Below are positions 1 through 13,000 of a stretch of 64,000 nucleotides of DNA, piece after piece. A program made the translations under genes and the position numbers. Location: NCBI GenBank assembly GCA_030248295.1, contig JASANH010000686.1:26641-90640 (forward strand), written 5' to 3'. Numbering within the stretch: position 1 is the first letter of the stretch; each line of letters begins with the position of its first letter. Source of the DNA: Mesodorylaimus sp. YZB2_4 (taxonomy: Eukaryota > Nematoda > Enoplea > Dorylaimida > Dorylaimidae). Below the pieces are notes generated by a model. That model made no database searches. It worked only from the letters and a program-made list of their open reading frames with translations, and was not told the DNA's origin.

Positions 1-111
1 ACCTCACACTGTACTTCTTGAAGCTAGAATTATGGCGTGACGCGCATGCGGTGAACCATTTTGCCAGCATGCCCTCCTCAAATGAACGACTCCACTAACT
101 CTTTGAAGACC

Positions 112-117
112 TTTATT
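112..117 (-). promoter_or_regulatory. poly(A) signal of the TMEM272-like gene
   Basis: A canonical AATAAA on the minus strand lies about 31 nt past the stop codon of the TMEM272-like reading frame. The spacing supports this as the 3' end of that transcript. Nothing else is seen in bases 1-147. Confidence 0.55.
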
Positions 118-147
118 TTCTACTAGCAGCGTAGAAAGGCACAGTCA

Positions 148-778
148 TTAGTCGTATCGATCAGTGGAGAAACAAGCCACGCAACACAATGCGGCCAGCA
201 TAAGCAGGATAAGCAGCGCTATCAGTGAGTGCACCATGCAAATCTGAACCAACGCAAACACGTACATCCTCTGATCGCACCACAAATTCGGGGTTGGCGA
301 TCGATCGCCTTGATAGAAAGGTGGCTTATATATGGAAAAGACCCAATAGTTGCCCGCTGCGAACCAGCCAGTCAGAAAGAGCGCCAATAGGATTTCGGCC
401 ACCCGCATCGAGGCCGATGTGTAAGTAGTGTCTGCATCATGCATATCGCCCACCATCGCGTCGGCTTGCTCATCGCCGTCCTCGCCTTCGTCTTCTTGCC
501 GAATTCGGCGGTGTTTGAGAAAGAGCATAAGCACCATAAGCAGACCACTGCTGCCGCCCACCAACAGGTAGACTGGTATCTCTTTGCGTATAGGACAATC
601 GTCCAGGTATTTGATTCCTGCACGGCGAACGCTGATAGCTTATCACACACTGGTGATAAGAATACCGAATTACTTACCGAAATAGCTCATCACAAGTGTG
701 ACGATGAAGAGTACGCCTAGAACGACGCTGACCCATGCTATAAGAGTGCCAGATATGCAACAGCCAGACACACCAGGT
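148..778 (-). CDS. TMEM272-like four-pass membrane protein, 3' exons
   Basis: Two exons are resolved, 678-778 and 148-617, joined in phase 1 across a 60-nt intron. The first encodes a membrane segment (GTLIAWVSVVLGVLFIVTLV). The second continues with GIKYLDDCPIRKEIPVYLLV, the signature of the TMEM272 family, where a short segment with a DCP motif precedes the second helix. An acidic loop (EDEGEDGDEQ) follows, then two helices separated by a loop with a CDQRMYVFA motif and a cysteine-rich end. The N-terminal exon was not found: the open frame at 781-1062 is not in phase and lacks membrane character. The family is known as small uncharacterised membrane proteins. The cellular role is unknown. 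Confidence 0.75.
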
Positions 779-3183
779 CTTCAAGACCTACCTCCGCTCG
801 CCAATATTTTCATCACCTGCCATAGCAGGTCGGGTAATGAGGCGGCCTCTTCGGTGGCTTCTCGCAGCTGATAGGTCAATGAGCCGTACAGACCACCGCC
901 TTCGTCCGTCCATCCTCCTTCGTCCACCATCCATGATCGCTGTTGTTTAGAATCCAAGATTTGACTTTTCTGCGTGGACAAGGTAACAAGGTACAGGCTG
1001 CCTGCGACAATGGCGTCCATCTTCTTGATGGATGAACGCAAGAAAGGGGTTGCTGAAGGCACTCCAATTAGGACAAGGAAGGGAAAGGATGTTATTGGAT
1101 GTTTCTTACTGCACTCATCTCTGCGAAATCATAACGAATAATTCAATCTCGGCTAGTGGCAAGTCCGATTAGTTGCATCGGAGATCAGCAATGCTTACGG
1201 CCGAGTAAGAGGCTTTTCCAGCTGGCTCATAGCGTGTCCGAGAGAGAAAGTAGCTACTTGCTGATTTATCAGAAAGAAAAACAAGGTCTCTTCATCTCAT
1301 CTGCTGGACTATGATCGTGATGAGCCGCGATGAGGCAGTGACGTGTTCGAGCCCCTTAGCGTTACCATGGGCAGCGGTCGTTGCCGTCTTTGCTACGGAA
1401 TGATGTCCGGTTGGCAATATTAGGTCGAATCTTTTACGATCGAGCGCGCAAATGAGCTCTCTGCGCTTTATTAGATGGTGCACGCTCGCTGGGACACATT
1501 TCCCATGTTACCCTCCTTGCCCATCCTAGACTATAGAGAAACCTGTCAAATCGAAAACACGCATTAGTTGCGCCCGGCCTCATGAACAATTCACTTGGAC
1601 ATCTTCCTTTACCCCAGCCGTCAAAACTACACTGATTGGGATTCGGGGCCCGTAGCGGCCATTTCGAACCAAGCTCACGATCGGAGTGGGGACTGAGCAA
1701 GGAAATTACTCTCGGGAGGCCGTAAGACCCTGCCGTCTAGTCTGCCATTTGTTTCCTATCTCCACTTCATTATCTCGAATATACTTTATGACGAACCGTG
1801 CCGGAAACACTTTCCAATAAGTCGCCTTTCAAATACCCGAATGCGGTCATTTTGAGAATTGCGATGGAAGCAAAGCGCTAGGGACGAACTCGTCAAGAAT
1901 TATGAGCCTTCCCAAGTACAATTACACAATCGATGCGTCTAAGCACGTGGAAAAGGCAAGCAAAAAGTATGCACTACCCAATCCAACCAAGCGTGTCAAA
2001 TAAGGCGATGAAATTTGCTTTTATCAATAGCTGTGATCAGGGGTGGATGCGGGCCGGAAGAGTGCTGGTCGTGATGTAATGAAACAGCAGCTAAATCTGT
2101 CGACTACAAGGAAGCAAAAACAAGGAAATGCTTGGAATCTGCTAACGAGGCAGAAAGCAGATGTGCTTTGATCGAACGTGACTCGTTCTCGACGGACTCG
2201 TGATCTCGTTGACTCGAAGTGCTTTGCATGCTGTGCACGTGTAATTTCATGGAGACAACTACCAAGTGTGCCATACAAATGATACACAATAAGTAGGCGG
2301 TGTCAGGTGGTCACTTTATGACCCCTGGATGAGGGGGCTGCTTTGGATTCTGGAAAATTGTAGAAAAGATTGTTCAAAAAGTGAAAAGCTATGATTTAAG
2401 TTGAAAACGGAAATGGAATGAGAAAACGAATGACGTGCACACTAGCTAAGAATAGCAGACAGTCCGCTTGGCATAGGTGAATGCCGAATTAGGTCGTGTG
2501 ATTTATCTTGCTACTCAGACAGTGAGGTAGACCATAATGGACATATACAGCATGTCCCCGCGTTAAGTCGACTCGATGAATACAAAGCACTGTTTGCGAC
2601 CCAGGCTGATCAAAAGTCAAGTAATTCAGTCTCTTGTTTCAGTCATTCAGCAACCATTCATTCTGTTCGACTTAAGTCTCGTAGGACTACCGAGTCAAAC
2701 CTCTTTTGCACACTGCTCTGCGTCAATGGGGAAGGGGAAAAACACAGAAATTATGGCTTTTAAACGAGCTCTGTAGCGACAGGTCTTCGATTTGTATGTG
2801 TCAAGAGCATAGGTACATTAACTGAAAGCAAATTATGCAAAGATGCAGTCAACTGCCAACAATATTCGAGCTTGATCCTTCTGCTATATCCTGCTTTCAT
2901 ACAGATCCCGCGGGATAGCTTCGTGAGACTGGCGCCTTGGATTGCCTTCGGCAAGCATAAGCACTCGGCCTATATCGCAGATGACACATGACTGATTGAA
3001 TTTAAGTTCGTGATTAAAAGCTGTCCTGACCTGGCTGCGCCGTCGTGCCTTAGGCAGCACTTGGGTCAGATTTCAGCTAAGTCTGACATTTGGGCGTGAA
3101 ATAATGGAGTCTCCTTTCAAACAGAAATGCTCCCAAGGCCAAAAAATAGAGTCTGACTTATAATCCAGGATCTACTAAATTAA
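779..3183. other. stretch without a recognised gene
   Basis: Open frames here are short, overlap on both strands and match no family I know. I see no tRNA, no clear repeat unit and no splice-bounded exon series. The missing N-terminal exon of the TMEM272-like gene may lie in the first few hundred bases. Confidence 0.5.
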
Positions 3184-3400
3184 TCAGTCTAGAGGACTCC
3201 TTGGGGTCTTCCTGAACATCCAGCCAAGATATCCAAGCTTGACCCCATAGGTTTTCTGGTTAGCTATCTGTAAGCTAATATGGATGCAGAAAGAGAGCAC
3301 GGTACTTACCATCTTGAACGAAGAGAACACACCACCACCGCCCAGCTTCACTTGATAAGCAGGTGCCTCGAAACACATGCGACCTTTATCCTAGACGGAA
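3182..3400 (-). CDS. possible two-exon 3' end of an unknown gene
   Basis: On the minus strand a segment starting after a TAG acceptor near 3392 encodes DKGRMCFEAPAYQVKLGGGG and continues to FSSFKM, then meets a consensus GTAAGT donor near 3310. A second segment begins after a TTACAG acceptor near 3272, is in the same phase, and runs from IANQKTYGVKLGYLGWMF to a stop near 3184. Matching phases and consensus splice sites are the only support. The family is not recognised and upstream exons were not found, so chance is a real alternative. Confidence 0.25.
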
Positions 3401-4056
3401 TGTGATGTTTAGCACACCTCCTTTGAGGAAAAGCATCTCCATTAGTGGCCGACTGCCACTGGTCACAAGGTTTTAACTAGATGTTTGGGCATCTTTTTTG
3501 CCAACATTAGCAATTAGGTGCGTGACTAACAGGAGAACGCAACCCAAATATGGTCATTCCTATCTTGTATGGCACAACTTACGATGATCAAGGAAGCGCC
3601 AGCTACATCCTATCACATGCTAGTCACACTACCCTTCGCCCGTGGTGTTGTCGCATGACTACTGCAAACTAGGGTACCGTAAATCCTCGTTTGCATACCC
3701 TTCGCTACTGTATAACACTCAGGTCGGACCCCTTTGACAATGCAACCTCTCCCCCTAACTTGCATTGGGGGGGGGGGGGGGGATACTTCCTGATTACTTC
3801 GAATGGCTGAAAGGCATCTCTAGAAGTAGCTATTGCTAAGTTCTGACACAATGACACTGCCGACTTGCTTTGACTACAGTACTCCGTAAAATCCTCGCTT
3901 GCCATGGGCTATAGCATCTCAAATGGGTCCGACCTCGCTGTGAGAGGCAGAACTTTACAATAACTACTACAGATATTGGGAGATGCCTTCCACTCCATCT
4001 TCTCCAATGAGCCGTATCGCTGAACTATCGCAACCGGTCCCGCACCGTCAGTCAAC
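3401..4056. other. non-coding stretch with a poly-G tract
   Basis: A run of about 16 G lies near 3767-3782. The 3705-3905 minus-strand open frame is interrupted by proline/glycine codons derived from this tract and looks spurious. The stop codon in frame with the ATG at 4057 supports that ATG as the start of the next gene. Confidence 0.5.
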
Positions 4057-5947
4057 ATGATCACAAATTTCACCCTGATCAACGATATCGATTCTTTGTG
4101 TAATCAATACGAGCGTATCGACGGCCTTGTCGACCCGGCGACGGAGGAACTCGAATATATGCACCATGAGTTGGAACAGAAAACTTCGTCACTTATCGAT
4201 CGCACTGGTCGCATTGTCGATCAATGCAATAATGAAATGGTATGGTAACGATTTTGAAGCGTGCGACTTACTGTTTCTTACATTATTTCAGGGTGAATTC
4301 CTCGAAAACTTGGCCGAAACTGTGTCCAAATTGCACGAACATAGCATTGCTCAGTTTCCGTCTTCAACGCTTTCGAACAGATTGAAATCAATCCAAGATA
4401 AAATTGAGAACAAAATCAAGGCAAAGCGTGAAAACTCCGAGTAAACATTTTGCTTTATTTTTGGATTAGCTTTCAGGGAACATTGCATTTTTTAGCAAAA
4501 ACGGTCGATTACACACTTCTGTCAATGTGAATGTATCAATCGACCGTCTTCTGCTGTCCGAATTGAACGTTCGCAAAAAAGAAGCGAAGCGAGCTGAGTC
4601 GAAAAAGCCGGGCCCTCGAGTAGCTCTAATGCCGACAAGCGATTTCAATGCGGGCGATAAGCGCAGATCGCACTCGTCGCAACGCTCTCGAATCGTCATC
4701 GGAGAAAGTTCACCTGGGTCGCCGAACGTTTGGACGGATGTGCCGTCCGTCAGTTCCACCACCTTGACGTCGCCTTCGTACAGCAGCCAAATGAAGGCTG
4801 AGAGGACACCGACTCCTTTTGACCCTACCCGCGCTCCGGTCAATACGGACGAACGGACACAGCGTGTTTGGATGAAAGGCAATAATGAAAGCGAAGGTGC
4901 TGTCGAACCCGCCCTGGACTCGCCTCCTGTTGTCGATGCTGGCAGGATGAACGCAATGTCCAGCAAGGCCATTGCAGCAGAGAGCCAGCTTCAGTCGACG
5001 ACATCTCGGAGGGGCGTGTGGTTATCGTCCGAACCTGCAGAACAGGTACGAATTTTTTATGTGCACCTTGTAATGCGACCGGTGGAGCTTTTGCACCACG
5101 CCAAAAACCCATGCCAGCCTACCGCCTAATTCTTCCGACCTAGTGGCTTAAACGTCACCCTCAGCTGCCGGCTCCGTGCAGAGTATCGATTGCCAGTCGA
5201 GCCTCTACAACCTGTCATCTCGGCGATACGAGTGCAGCGGTGCAAGCTCACCGGGTGTATCCGGCTCGTGAGCTTGTGGGCAGGCATACAGTACCTCTCA
5301 CGCTGGTCGGGCACTGACTGGTGAGTGTTCGACTCGCAGCCAGGTAACGTGCCCAATCACCCTCAAGTGGACGGACATACCTGAGTGATGTGGTAGCATG
5401 AAGGGCTGCAGTAAAGTTCTCCCAGCGCCGTGCTCGCCTGGCAGTGGTTACTCACGTCCGTTGGTCCCATCGTGCGAGACTTTCTCCAAAAGGAACCGTG
5501 CCCTTGGTTGGGTGTGGCCTCAAGTAGTGACCCGACATTGAAGGGTTGGCAGACACACTCTAAAACCCTGCATGCTGTCATTGGATGGAAAGATGAGCTA
5601 TGCTAAGAGTCAAGGCCGCCAGACAAAACAGGATTCATTTATCAGAGCGATCGGAATGGGTAAAACTTTGCTGCCTTTTTCAGATATGGTACTTGAGCGG
5701 GCCCCGTATATGCTCTGACGTCAGCCTGTGGATCGCCGCCTTCATCACAGTAGCCACCTTGATCATCATCTGGGGTTTCAAAACCAGTGCCACCGCTTGG
5801 GTGACAGCCACCAACCATTTGTCTACACTACTTGCCGAATTATGGTGCAACTTGTCCAACGGGATGTGCGAACAAAACGGCTTCTGGTGCAGTGACTACT
5901 GCGCTTCGACGGTGCAAAGGGCAGTTTGGGAACGTCATCGACTGTAG
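4057..5947 (+). CDS. unrecognised coiled-coil protein with a C-terminal membrane segment
   Basis: Four exons (4057-4239, 4292-4440, 4496-5045, 5684-5947) have matching phases (0, 2, 0) and sum to 381 codons. Introns 1 and 2 are 52 and 55 nt, the minimal class seen across the window. An in-frame stop lies upstream of the ATG. Residues 1-110 are hydrophilic and predicted helical (heptad-like, e.g. ELEYMHHELEQKTSSLIDRT). Residues 110-290 are rich in Ser, Pro and Arg and look disordered. Exon 4 adds a hydrophobic helix (SLWIAAFITVATLIIIWGF) followed by a cysteine-rich tail of about 60 residues. This resembles a tail-anchored or single-pass adaptor. I do not recognise the family. Exon 4 is assigned by phase and acceptor only and is less certain than exons 1-3. 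Confidence 0.6.
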
Positions 5948-6233
5948 CAATATTTAGATTCGAATTCAAATGTTTTATATCCGATTTAGAATTACTCGTC
6001 ATCGAATCACAGGCACTGTTTCTAGTGTTTTCTGTTCACCATTATAAACAAATCCAGTGGCTTTTCATCAATGTTTTTTGTAGGTCGTGCCATTTTTCTA
6101 CAGGCAGCTAATCAAAAATATATCCTATGGCTGTGCATATGTCTCTGTGCGATCCTGCATCGGTCACACTGGAGTGAGATAAGCTTGTATAATTCTCAGG
6201 AATATCCTGAAGTGCCCATGAGCCATTCACAAA

Positions 6234-9011
6234 CTAGCCAGAACAGGTAAGCAGCAAAAACGAAATGAATCCTGTCCAAGTTATCAACCAGGCCAAGGCA
6301 GTGCTTGCACTGCTGCAGGCGATAGTGTCCCTGTAGATACCCACAAAATCTTCGCCCATAACGTGTTCGAGTTTATCTTCTGGCCACACGGGCGTCAATT
6401 CAGTTGTTGATGGAGTGAACACAGTTGAAGGATCGTTGGGTGTGTAGAATATGGAGAAGGCCTCCCCTTGGCCACCCCCGTAATACAGTTGTGCATCCAT
6501 AAACATCTGAGTCCATCGTCTGTGCTCTTCTTCATCGTGGTACCTCTTGGATATGACGGCCACCTTAGCCGGTATCTTCAACCAGTGGCATTTTATATAG
6601 TCATCAATCTCTCGTCTCGTCCCGTCCAGACATAACAGCTCAAATGTGGCTCGCGCCGTGGGTTGATCGAGTGTGGCAAAAGTTTCATTGACCACGAAAG
6701 CGATGTCGCCAGCGTTCGAATTCGGTTGTGTCAAACATTTCAAGGCACCTAGGCGATCTTTAAATGGACTGCGCTCTCCGCAATGCTCGATATCACTGCC
6801 TCCACATAAGGCGCATAAACTTTGAGGGTCGTCAGTTGGGCGTTTCATTGCGGTCGAAATTTCTGGCACGCAACTCTCCCAGAAAAAACCACCAGCGCTG
6901 CGAGGATAATCACAGTTGATGATCTTCAAAAACCCGTGTCGCTCGAGCATTGTCAGTGGAGCGTTCCATCCTGATAAAAAATGTACATAAGTCTAGTGAT
7001 CCGAACCCCTTTCAAAAGTTGGGGTACCTGGATCCAACAATGCAATGAGTTAAGATCATCTACTGGCCCCCATCACGACCTCTCACCCTTCAGAACTATT
7101 TCACATCCCATGCGAATCCATACGGAAACTACGGCTCTTTCGCGTCCCTCCCCAGGCCCGTTTGTTTCGACCGTGTGTTCCATCTCACGCGTAGCCCACT
7201 GCGGAAGTGAAAAGACTTGCGCATTTCATAGCGTGATCGTGGAAGAATAAGGCCCAAAATTTAGTATAGTCAAAGCTTGGGTAGGACCATATGATGCCTG
7301 TAACCAAGCCCGGCATGCGTAGAAGGGAGGTTCAAAAACTCACGATGGGACTGGAGCAAGGCAAGTCTTGCGACTATAACTACAGCACAGCAGACGGGTT
7401 GAGGTTTCACAGCCAGGAGAGATCGATTATTCCCTCCAATTCCCCGTTGCCTGCAAGGCACGAGGGTTACATGCCCTAAGATTCAGAATACGCCTTAGTT
7501 AACTGTGGGGCCCACTAGGCCACAACCCGTCACATCTCTCAGAGATTCACCCGACTAGTCGTTTCTGTCAATTACTCACCCAAAATGTCATTGGCTCCAG
7601 GATGGCACGATCTGGAACCGATCAAATTATGCAATGAAAAATTGGAGCTTTTCTTTACCACGGCCACCGCGTATAATGTCGCATCCGTGTGATCAGAATA
7701 CTTCTCAGCGAAAATAGGTGTCAAACTGCTTTTGGTGTAAGCAGTATAGGCTTCATCGGGTCTAAGAATAGTCAGATCGGCCGCTCCTTCGCTCACCCAC
7801 CGAGCGCACTCATCTGTCGATCTGGCGCTCAGGCATTTTAACTGCGGTTTCAGCCGTTTGGCTAGGAAAGCGTACATCATCTGCTCGCACTTGTCCACAT
7901 GCATGGGCAAGACTACGCACCACCGAAGTGACAGGGGTTGGCCACAGACCAAAGGCGGCAGGGGGCTTGTAAAGGTGCGTAAGAAGACCAGGCCCAAGTA
8001 GCGTTCGTAAGTGTCCTGGTAGTAGACTTCGCCCACGCCACTCATGTCCGGCCGAGAGAATACGACCTTGTAAAGCCACGGTGGAGCTTCTTGGGTTCCA
8101 TTGTTAGTGTACACTTCAAATATCTTCGTGATAGCTTTCCTCCATTTCGTTTGTGTACCAAGGGCGGTCTTGTCACTCACGGCCACCACGTTCCTTTTAC
8201 TCGCCAACCACGCGCATGGCTTGTTCAATGGACGCCTGGCTCCTTGGATACAAAGTAGGTGATACCGTTCCGGATCCAGATTCGCTTCGATCAAGGCCTC
8301 AGAGCTTGTGATGGCCACGTCGGCATCGTTGTTGAGTAAACAGCGGATAGCGCCTGCGGGTCCCGCGTAGTAGTCCTGTTCCGTACACACTGTACGACAC
8401 AACGAGCACATTTTGCCCCCATATCTCTTCTTCATATCCGGTGATAGTGACCAACGCCCAGGCGCACAACTTTGACCGAAGTATCTGAACAGGCTGGGTA
8501 TGGTGGTAGTACACTCCCCCTCATTGATCGATATGAACCCCAAAGGGTACAGGACATTGACCAGGGCTTGGTACTGTATGTTATTCTCATCCGCTCCGGC
8601 CAAACATAACTTCTTGCCAGCCAAGTCGGCCAGTCCTTCCGTGTACTGCACAGTCTTCTTGACCACCACCACAGCATCGGTCAGCACATCGCTGTCCCCC
8701 ACTCGCTCACTCAGCAAGGGTTTCAGCTGAAAATACTTGCCCGCCACGAATAACTGTTCCGCATCCAAGTTGACGGCATCGGCCAAATTATCATGGATCA
8801 GTTTCATACAATGGAAAGCATGGCGGGCTTCCACGCACATGACTTGCATTAGATGAGCTTGCTGCAATTCGGTGGCCATTTTCTGACATAATTCCTTGCC
8901 CGCACGTCCGATCACGCACCATCGCATCAATGGCACAGTCGAGGTGGTCACAGGAAATAGGGTCCATATGAAGATGGTGCCACTAAAGACCAACATTGAC
9001 AGCGAATTCAT
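6234..9011 (-). CDS. two-lobed transferrin / melanotransferrin-like protein, probably GPI-anchored
   Basis: Two exons (7580-9011 and 6234-6970) join in phase 1 to give 722 residues, the usual length of the family. Residues 1-25 are a signal peptide. The N-lobe carries LDAEQLFVAGKYFQLKP and the cysteine pattern of transferrins. The C-lobe carries RPDEAYTAYT, LYAVAVVKK, SRSCHPG, and across the splice GWNAPL with FFWESCVP. The last 23 residues are hydrophobic with no charged tail, as in GPI-anchored melanotransferrin. Family members bind ferric iron with Asp, two Tyr, His and an Arg/Thr-held carbonate in each lobe. Here the N-lobe keeps the Asp but has Val/Ala where the first Tyr should be and PAG where the second should be, and the C-lobe keeps one Asp and one Tyr. 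The Arg after the SCH motif and both His are replaced. Canonical iron binding is therefore doubtful. Confidence 0.88.
7380..7475. repeat. dispersed repeat family C, fragment in the transferrin intron
   Basis: The segment contains the family-C hallmarks: a GAGATCGAT core followed by CTCC, and CACGAGGGTTAC at the end. The same words recur at about 22.12, 43.92, 44.46, 48.70 and 61.32 kb. It lies within the 609-nt transferrin intron. Confidence 0.5.
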
Positions 9012-10006
9012 ATCGGATAGTGCGATCGATAAACTTGGTCTGCTATACGGTCATTTGCGGGCACGAGTTCGTATACGTGTCAAACGGGTGACGAGCCACG
9101 GTCCAAGCCAGCTGTACTGAAAGCCCTATTGACTTTACGGGCGTCATGACCTGACGGAGGGCGGACAAACCGTTCGGCGTACCTGTCATGGCTACGCTTT
9201 TTGAGTGTGGGGGGGGGGGGGGGCGAGCGAAGGAGCTGCGGTTACGCATTCCATGCCTTTCTACAGACGATGAGACCTGGAAAGCTTCTTTATGCATTTT
9301 GACAGCTGACGTCTTGGCACCTTTTTTCAGATTAAAGAAAATTTTGGCACTCCTGCTTGAACGGAGCTTATTTTTTGTATATCCAGAAGCCGGTTAACGG
9401 TCAACCTCAAGCCAAAGGCGCGTGAGCTGCCAGCATGCCAGGCCCTTTCACCCCGCGCGGGGCACTTCGACGGTCTTTGAGTCATCCAGGACGGGCATGC
9501 GAGGCGCGAGCGTTCCCGGTTTTTCCGGCCGCTTCCGGGGCAAGCCAGCCGCTCGCTATCCCGCGCCACTAGCTCGCGGGTGATGAACTCTGATCCTGGA
9601 CCGCTCGATGCAGGTCTGCTGACCAATACAGCTCAGAACAGAGCAGTGCTGGACAGTGAATTTTACTCTCCAAGAAATAAATGGCCATCGGTCAACCAGG
9701 GGATCTGCACGTCAGAGTTACATGTACTATTCCTGAAATGCACAAAAACTGACCTTGCCCTAGTAAGATTTACTTGAACAAAATACTACAGTACCCTCAG
9801 AAAATACGTGGATCACCTGCGTACACATGACACAATTTGATCTGACTGACTGCACCATAGATAGATCAAGAAAGGCGCGAGATATTAGACACCGGGGAGA
9901 AGCACAGGAAGCACATTCAACGTATAAATTACATAAACTATGGAAACTCGTTAAAACCCAACAAGTGAGTAATATGGGAGCAAATTGTACTGCGAGCATT
10001 CGTAGT
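9012..10006. other. intergenic region between transferrin and GGT
   Basis: This holds a poly-G tract near 9208-9223 and a GC-rich patch at 9400-9570. No exon was recognised. It should contain the promoter of the transferrin gene (right side of that gene) and the 3'UTR of the GGT gene. Confidence 0.5.
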
Positions 10007-13000
10007 TCAGTACCCGGATGGATAGCCACCAGCTTTTCTATAATCACTATTGGCGTATATCCGACCATTCTCGCTTCGAAATATGGCTGTGGCAGCTGTA
10101 GAAAATGTACCCAAAACTGTAAAATTTTGCCCCTTTGCAGTCAACTTCTGAAGGTAAGCCTGCAACGAAGGAATGAATAGCATAATTCATCGAGAACAGT
10201 GCCCGTTTTGACTCACTTTTGGGAACCCGGGCTCGAACTCAGATTGGAATGGTGTCAGCTGATTGTGCAATCGAGGCGATTCTATAGCCTCCCTGGCATT
10301 TTGTCCAAACCATAGCAATCGCATGATTAATTGCGCTGTCGCAGTGATAATACGCGAGCCACCAGCGGAACCCGCAACCACACGTACATCACCCGATGTG
10401 CTATTGAAGACGATGATGGGCGACATCGAGGACAAAGGCCGTTTCCGAGGTTCGATAAAGTTGGCCGTTGATGGGGCGAAACCGAAATAGTTTGGTGCTG
10501 ATGGATTGGAGAAGTCGTCCATTTCATCATTCCATATAATACCAGTCGAAGTAGAGCGAACGCGGGCACCAAAGCTAGGCGGTTAAACGTACAGTAGTAC
10601 AGTGTTGGCGGGACAGGGAAAAGGACAGGAGAGGACAGAACCTCGGTTACCAGCTGAGTGCACACACATAAGCACGCTCATGTCAGTCAGTAAACCGAGG
10701 CCCATGGTTTTGGGGGATTCCAAGGTGATTTTTGTGAGCTTTGACGCCCCTCGAATTCATGTCGCTCCCCACGACCACTCCTACTTTAGGGATAAGCATG
10801 AAGTTTCAGTGCCTTCGAGATACTTTGTGTCGATGGATGCCCCGAGAGCACTTTCGATCACGACAAGGGCCTTCCTGTGCAAAACTTGCTTACTACAAAT
10901 TGATCGTAGTGGTTATGGAAACCGCGTTGCCCTCCTCGTCCAGAACAGAAATGTGAGACGTGCCGTGATCTTCGGGCACTGAGAAAACAGAATTTTGCAG
11001 ATAGTACTTCATATCGGGATAAGCCTCCTTCATTATCTTGCTTCTAACAAACGAGCCGTATTCTGGCGTAGTGATATTCAGGGCAATGCTCAGTGCTTCC
11101 TTCACGAAGTCTATGTCACCGAGTCGTGTCCTCGAAGCGTACACGAATTTCATAGCTTCTAGAAGCCTGTGGTAGGTCTCGACTTGGTAGTCCACATCTT
11201 GCAGTTTCTCTTTTGTAATATTATAGCCTGAAAAAGTTTTTAAACCTTTTCTATGTTAGCTCTTCGAGGTGGCGAATTCCATCCAAGCATTCTCGGAGCA
11301 AGGAGCACAACATCCGGCTCGAGTAGGGCAAACACGCGATGGCTGTCCACTCACAATAGCGTTAAACTAACTTTTCTCGTGTAAACAGTGCCCACGGGTG
11401 GCGGCAGGGACTGTTCGTGCTTATTATAGAACTGGATTTACACCCACTCGAGAAGAAATAATGACGTTTCAGTACAGGGCCTCCTATGGACGCCGGCGCC
11501 TTATACCTACCCTGCATTACATTCAGAAGTGCTAACGTGACCGAAGCTGATGAGGGAGGAGGAGGACCACACGCGCTCAAATCGGCACCGAGTCTTGCGG
11601 ACATTACTGGCCTCTCGTCACCAAATTTGGCTCGATATTCTTGGAAATCTTCAGCTGTTATGATTCCGCCTGAAAAAAGAGCCATAGGGCTATTTAAAAC
11701 AATCAAGCAGGGCGGAAACGAGTACCGTTTTTCTTGAATTCATCCGCCATCATTTTAGTGAAGTTGCTATTGTAAAACCAATCAATCGGGTCTTTAGCAT
11801 TGGCCAAATCATAGAGTGTCAGTGCTAGTGCTGGTCTTCGCATCACTTCGCCTTCCTCGAATAATTTGCCCGTCTGCTTGTTTATAAAGATACTGAAAAC
11901 CTGGGTGTTTGTGCACTTATTGATCATACACGACAGCCCCTATGTGCCTGCTCTCCACAATGGCAATCCACCCTTACCTTCTCAGCGATTCTTCCCTCAT
12001 GATAGCATCTTTCTGGTTCTGAATAGCTTTCGCCAAGGCCCCCGATACAGGGTACCCGAACTGACACAAATCGGCTGCGGGTGTTACCAGCTCACGCCAC
12101 GCGATCCTTCCACTACTCCCAAGTTGATATGCTTTATACAAACCATAGATTTCGCCTGGAACTCCAACAGCTAGCCAGCCTGAAATGGATGACACCGCTG
12201 GTTGATCATGATCGTTCGTGTTTTACGGACTGGCCTTTGGACCCCCCTCCCCCCTCATGTTTTATCTCCTTGCGCAGAGTAATAAATAAAATTACAAACC
12301 CAGTTGTGACGCCTTGCTGTTGTTGCCATACATGTCCTTCGCGGCGGCCAGAGGTGCCTGTTCCCGTGCGTCAATTATTAAACAAGACTTGGTCGTTCTG
12401 AAAAATGTGCAAAACTTGTCTCTTTTCAATGAAAACGTATCATCACATGTGCAAATATTGGCCGAACGGTCTACGAACTGGATGTGTCTGCTAGCACATT
12501 TTCTCCTTGCATTGTCGCCCGTGACGAATAGGACTGTACAGGCAGTATATGTACATCATACGAGGACTATACACCGGCATATACATTATACTGCCATGCA
12601 CGACCTACGAAATTGGACTGACGGTCAACCGTGCCCAAGTGAAGACAAGTGACACGACTTGGCTTCGTGTCAAAACAGCAGAGTAGAGACCTTGTCTCCC
12701 TGTACTGTACAGAAAGCCTGAATGATGCAAGAAGTTGGCCCCGAAGTCAAGCATAGTGAACAAATTGACACAAGTTAGCAAACGAGACAAGCCTTCCGCA
12801 AGACAAGACCAGCTTTGATCTTTGCTTTCTTCAAAAGCTGGTTGCCGAGACTCGTCAACAGCTCAAGGGGTAGGTGAACACGGAAGCGAAAAGAGAGTCT
12901 GATGCCATTCACTCGTGTGTTACAACTCACCGGTTATAAATGGTCATCAAGTGTCCACCTCCGACACCAGTACTGTGCGAATCCATGATCCCGATGCAGA

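Noticed and set aside
781-1062. Minus-strand open frame as the N-terminal exon of the TMEM272-like gene
   Set aside because: It has no membrane segment, its donor does not give the phase required at 778, and its sequence does not resemble the family.
8000-9120. Plus-strand open frames opposite the transferrin exon
   Set aside because: They are complements of a well-supported coding exon with no independent family match.
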